A model generated the notes under the pieces. That model worked only from the letters and a program-made list of their open reading frames with translations, did not search any database and was not told where the DNA came from. Below are positions 5,563 to 7,004 of a stretch of 7,004 bases of DNA, in pieces (the stretch's first letter is position 1; the number at the start of each line of letters is the position of its first letter). The position numbers and the translations under genes are program-made. The stretch is from Cytophagales bacterium (GTDB lineage: Bacteria > Bacteroidota > Bacteroidia > Cytophagales > UBA9547). The stretch is from contig DMUD01000275.1 of the NCBI GenBank assembly GCA_003476475.1, positions 1 to 7,004 on the forward strand, read 5' to 3'.

Positions 5563-7004
5563 CTAATATGGGTCAACGTCCACTATCAATTGGGTTGACT
5601 TGAATTCATTTTGGGTTTGGAATTTGAAAATCGATTTGTTCAGCAAAGCTTTTGCCTTGGCAATATCCACCTTTTCTCGCTCGAATTTCAACAATATTTC
5701 CATGAGGAAAAAATTATTTATGCGATCTACTGGTGGCCATTCGGGACCATACACGCGGTAGTTGCCAAATTGTGCACTCAGTATTTTGCCTAAAAAATGG
5801 GCTGATTGATTGCAGGCCTCTTTATTTCTGTCTTTAAAAACCAATTTTACAAGACGCGTGAACGGCGGATAATGAAATTTTTCCCTCTCTTGCAGCTCTC
5901 TTTCGTAAAAACCATGAATGTCGTTGGCCTGCAGATACCGCAACAAATAATGAGCTGGGTTGTAGGTTTGCACAATAACTTGTCCTTGTTTTTCGCGCCT
6001 ACCCGTGCGACCCGCCACCTGGGTCAGCATTTGAAAAGTGCGTTCATTTGCTCTAAAATCGGGGTAATACATCATCTGATCGGCATTTAAAATTCCAGCC
6101 AAATTGATATTCTCAAAGTCTAATCCTTTTGTGACCATTTGAGTTCCCACCAGTATGTCTATTTCTCCTTTATTCAGTCCGTCATAAATATTTTTGAATG
6201 CATTTTTGGCCCTTGTCGTATCTTGATCCATGCGCTGCACACGGGCTGTAGGAAGCAATGCCGCCAAATCGTCTTCAATTTTTTCGGTTCCCAAACCTTT
6301 GGTTTTCAACCTTGCAACACCACAGGCTGGACATGTCGCGTGTACCTTTTCGTTGTGGCCACAATAATGGCACTTTAATCTTTTATCACGTTGATGATAG
6401 GTGAGCGATACGGAACATTGGTTACACATAGACACCCAACCACAAGATTCGCAGCATAGGTAAGGTGAATAGCCACGCCTATTTTGGAACAACAAAGCCT
6501 GTTCTTTTTGAGCAATACTTTGCTCCAAAGAGGCCAGCAACTGTTCTGAATAATCGCCGTGAGGGTTGGGGGTGGTCTTATTTTTTTTACCCAATTTCAA
6601 ATCGGCAAATGTAATGTTGGGCAACACAGCCATACCATGCCTTTTCTCCAATTTTACATAGCCATATATCCCTTTATGAGCCAAATAATAACTTTCTAGA
6701 GAAGGTGTAGCAGAGCCAAGCAATGTTTTGCAAAGGTGCATTTTGGCCAAAACCAAAGCAGTATCGCGCGCTTGGTAACGAGGGTTTTTTTCGCCTTGCT
6801 TGAATGAAGTATCATGTTCCTCGTCGACCACAATAAAACCAAGATTTTGAAAAGGCAAAAACACCGCCGAACGCGCTCCCAACACCAACTTTGAAGTGCC
6901 ATTTTGCACTTTTTTCCATGTTTCAACTCGCTCGTTTTCCGAGAGCCGCGAATGGTACACATCTAGTTCCTTGCCAAATATAGCCGACAATCGCGCGGTC
7001 ATGT
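5563..7004 (-). CDS. priA: Primosomal protein N' PriA, C-terminal 480 codons (5' end outside window)
   Basis: PriA is the 3'-to-5' DNA helicase that recognises abandoned replication forks and reloads the replisome. Only the C-terminal part is visible; family members have about 730-820 residues, so the DNA-binding N-terminus and Walker A motif lie beyond the edge. The Met at 7002 is internal: the sequence after it (TARLSAIFG... HSRLSENER) is mid-helicase. Numbering from that Met, visible motifs are GARSAVF (42-48), the DEEH box (60-63), GSATP (96-100), a zinc-binding insert with eight paired cysteines (184, 187, 193, 196, 211, 214, 224, 227), GTQMVTKGLDF (286-296) and QVAGRTGR (328-335). The C-terminal domain ends in STQLIVDVDPY. 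The TAG at 5565-5563 is 10 nt from the preferred DUF1573 start. All visible helicase motifs are intact. Confidence 0.97.
   Translation of the reverse strand, partial: MTARLSAIFGKELDVYHSRLSENERVETWKKVQNGTSKLVLGARSAVFLPFQNLGFIVVDEEHDTSFKQGEKNPRYQARDTALVLAKMHLCKTLLGSATPSLESYYLAHKGIYGYVKLEKRHGMAVLPNITFADLKLGKKNKTTPNPHGDYSEQLLASLEQSIAQKEQALLFQNRRGYSPYLCCESCGWVSMCNQCSVSLTYHQRDKRLKCHYCGHNEKVHATCPACGVARLKTKGLGTEKIEDDLAALLPTARVQRMDQDTTRAKNAFKNIYDGLNKGEIDILVGTQMVTKGLDFENINLAGILNADQMMYYPDFRANERTFQMLTQVAGRTGRREKQGQVIVQTYNPAHYLLRYLQANDIHGFYERELQEREKFHYPPFTRLVKLVFKDRNKEACNQSAHFLGKILSAQFGNYRVYGPEWPPVDRINNFFLMEILLKFEREKVDIAKAKALLNKSIFKFQTQNEFKSTQLIVDVDPY

Noticed and set aside
7000..7002. ATG at 7002 as the true start of a short helicase
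   Set aside because: The sequence right after it matches the middle of PriA, and the Walker A region would be missing. The gene continues past the window edge, so this is an internal methionine.

Overview
The window reads as ordinary chromosomal DNA from a member of the phylum Bacteroidota. The evidence is two families typical of that phylum (a DUF4296 lipoprotein and a two-domain DUF1573 protein), two upstream regions that match the Bacteroidota sigma-factor promoter pattern (TTG about 20 nt before TAnnTTTG), and start codons that mostly lack a Shine-Dalgarno sequence. Base composition is moderately AT-rich. I cannot name the genus.

Layout. Bases 1-53 hold the tail of an unidentified plus-strand gene. 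A 124-bp gap (54-177) carries a promoter candidate and an inverted repeat. Then come two plus-strand genes 31 bp apart: fabD (malonyl-CoA:ACP transacylase) and a 655-residue membrane-bound nucleotide-sugar 4,6-dehydratase of the WbpM/PglF/CapD type. The dehydratase gene ends tail-to-tail with the minus-strand gene trhO, and their stop codons overlap. The rest of the window is on the minus strand. In transcription order from the right edge these are priA (C-terminal part only, running off the window), a secreted DUF1573 protein, a small DUF4296 lipoprotein, a hairpin and promoter, and trhO.

Functional reading. priA, DUF1573 and DUF4296 are separated by exactly 10 nt each (after correcting the DUF1573 start) and look like one operon joining replication restart to two envelope proteins of unknown role. 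trhO (tRNA U34 hydroxylation) appears to have its own promoter in the 91-bp gap behind that operon. fabD and the dehydratase are probably co-transcribed and supply lipid and surface-glycan precursors, but no further sugar-pathway genes are visible.

No mobile element, CRISPR array, RNA gene or defence-type system was found, and I see no clear sign of a new multi-gene system. The most notable observations are a sharp internal codon-usage shift in fabD, the matching promoter pair, the overlapping convergent stop codons, and a DUF1573 protein whose second domain has a modified cysteine motif. No gene-free stretch exceeds 124 bp.
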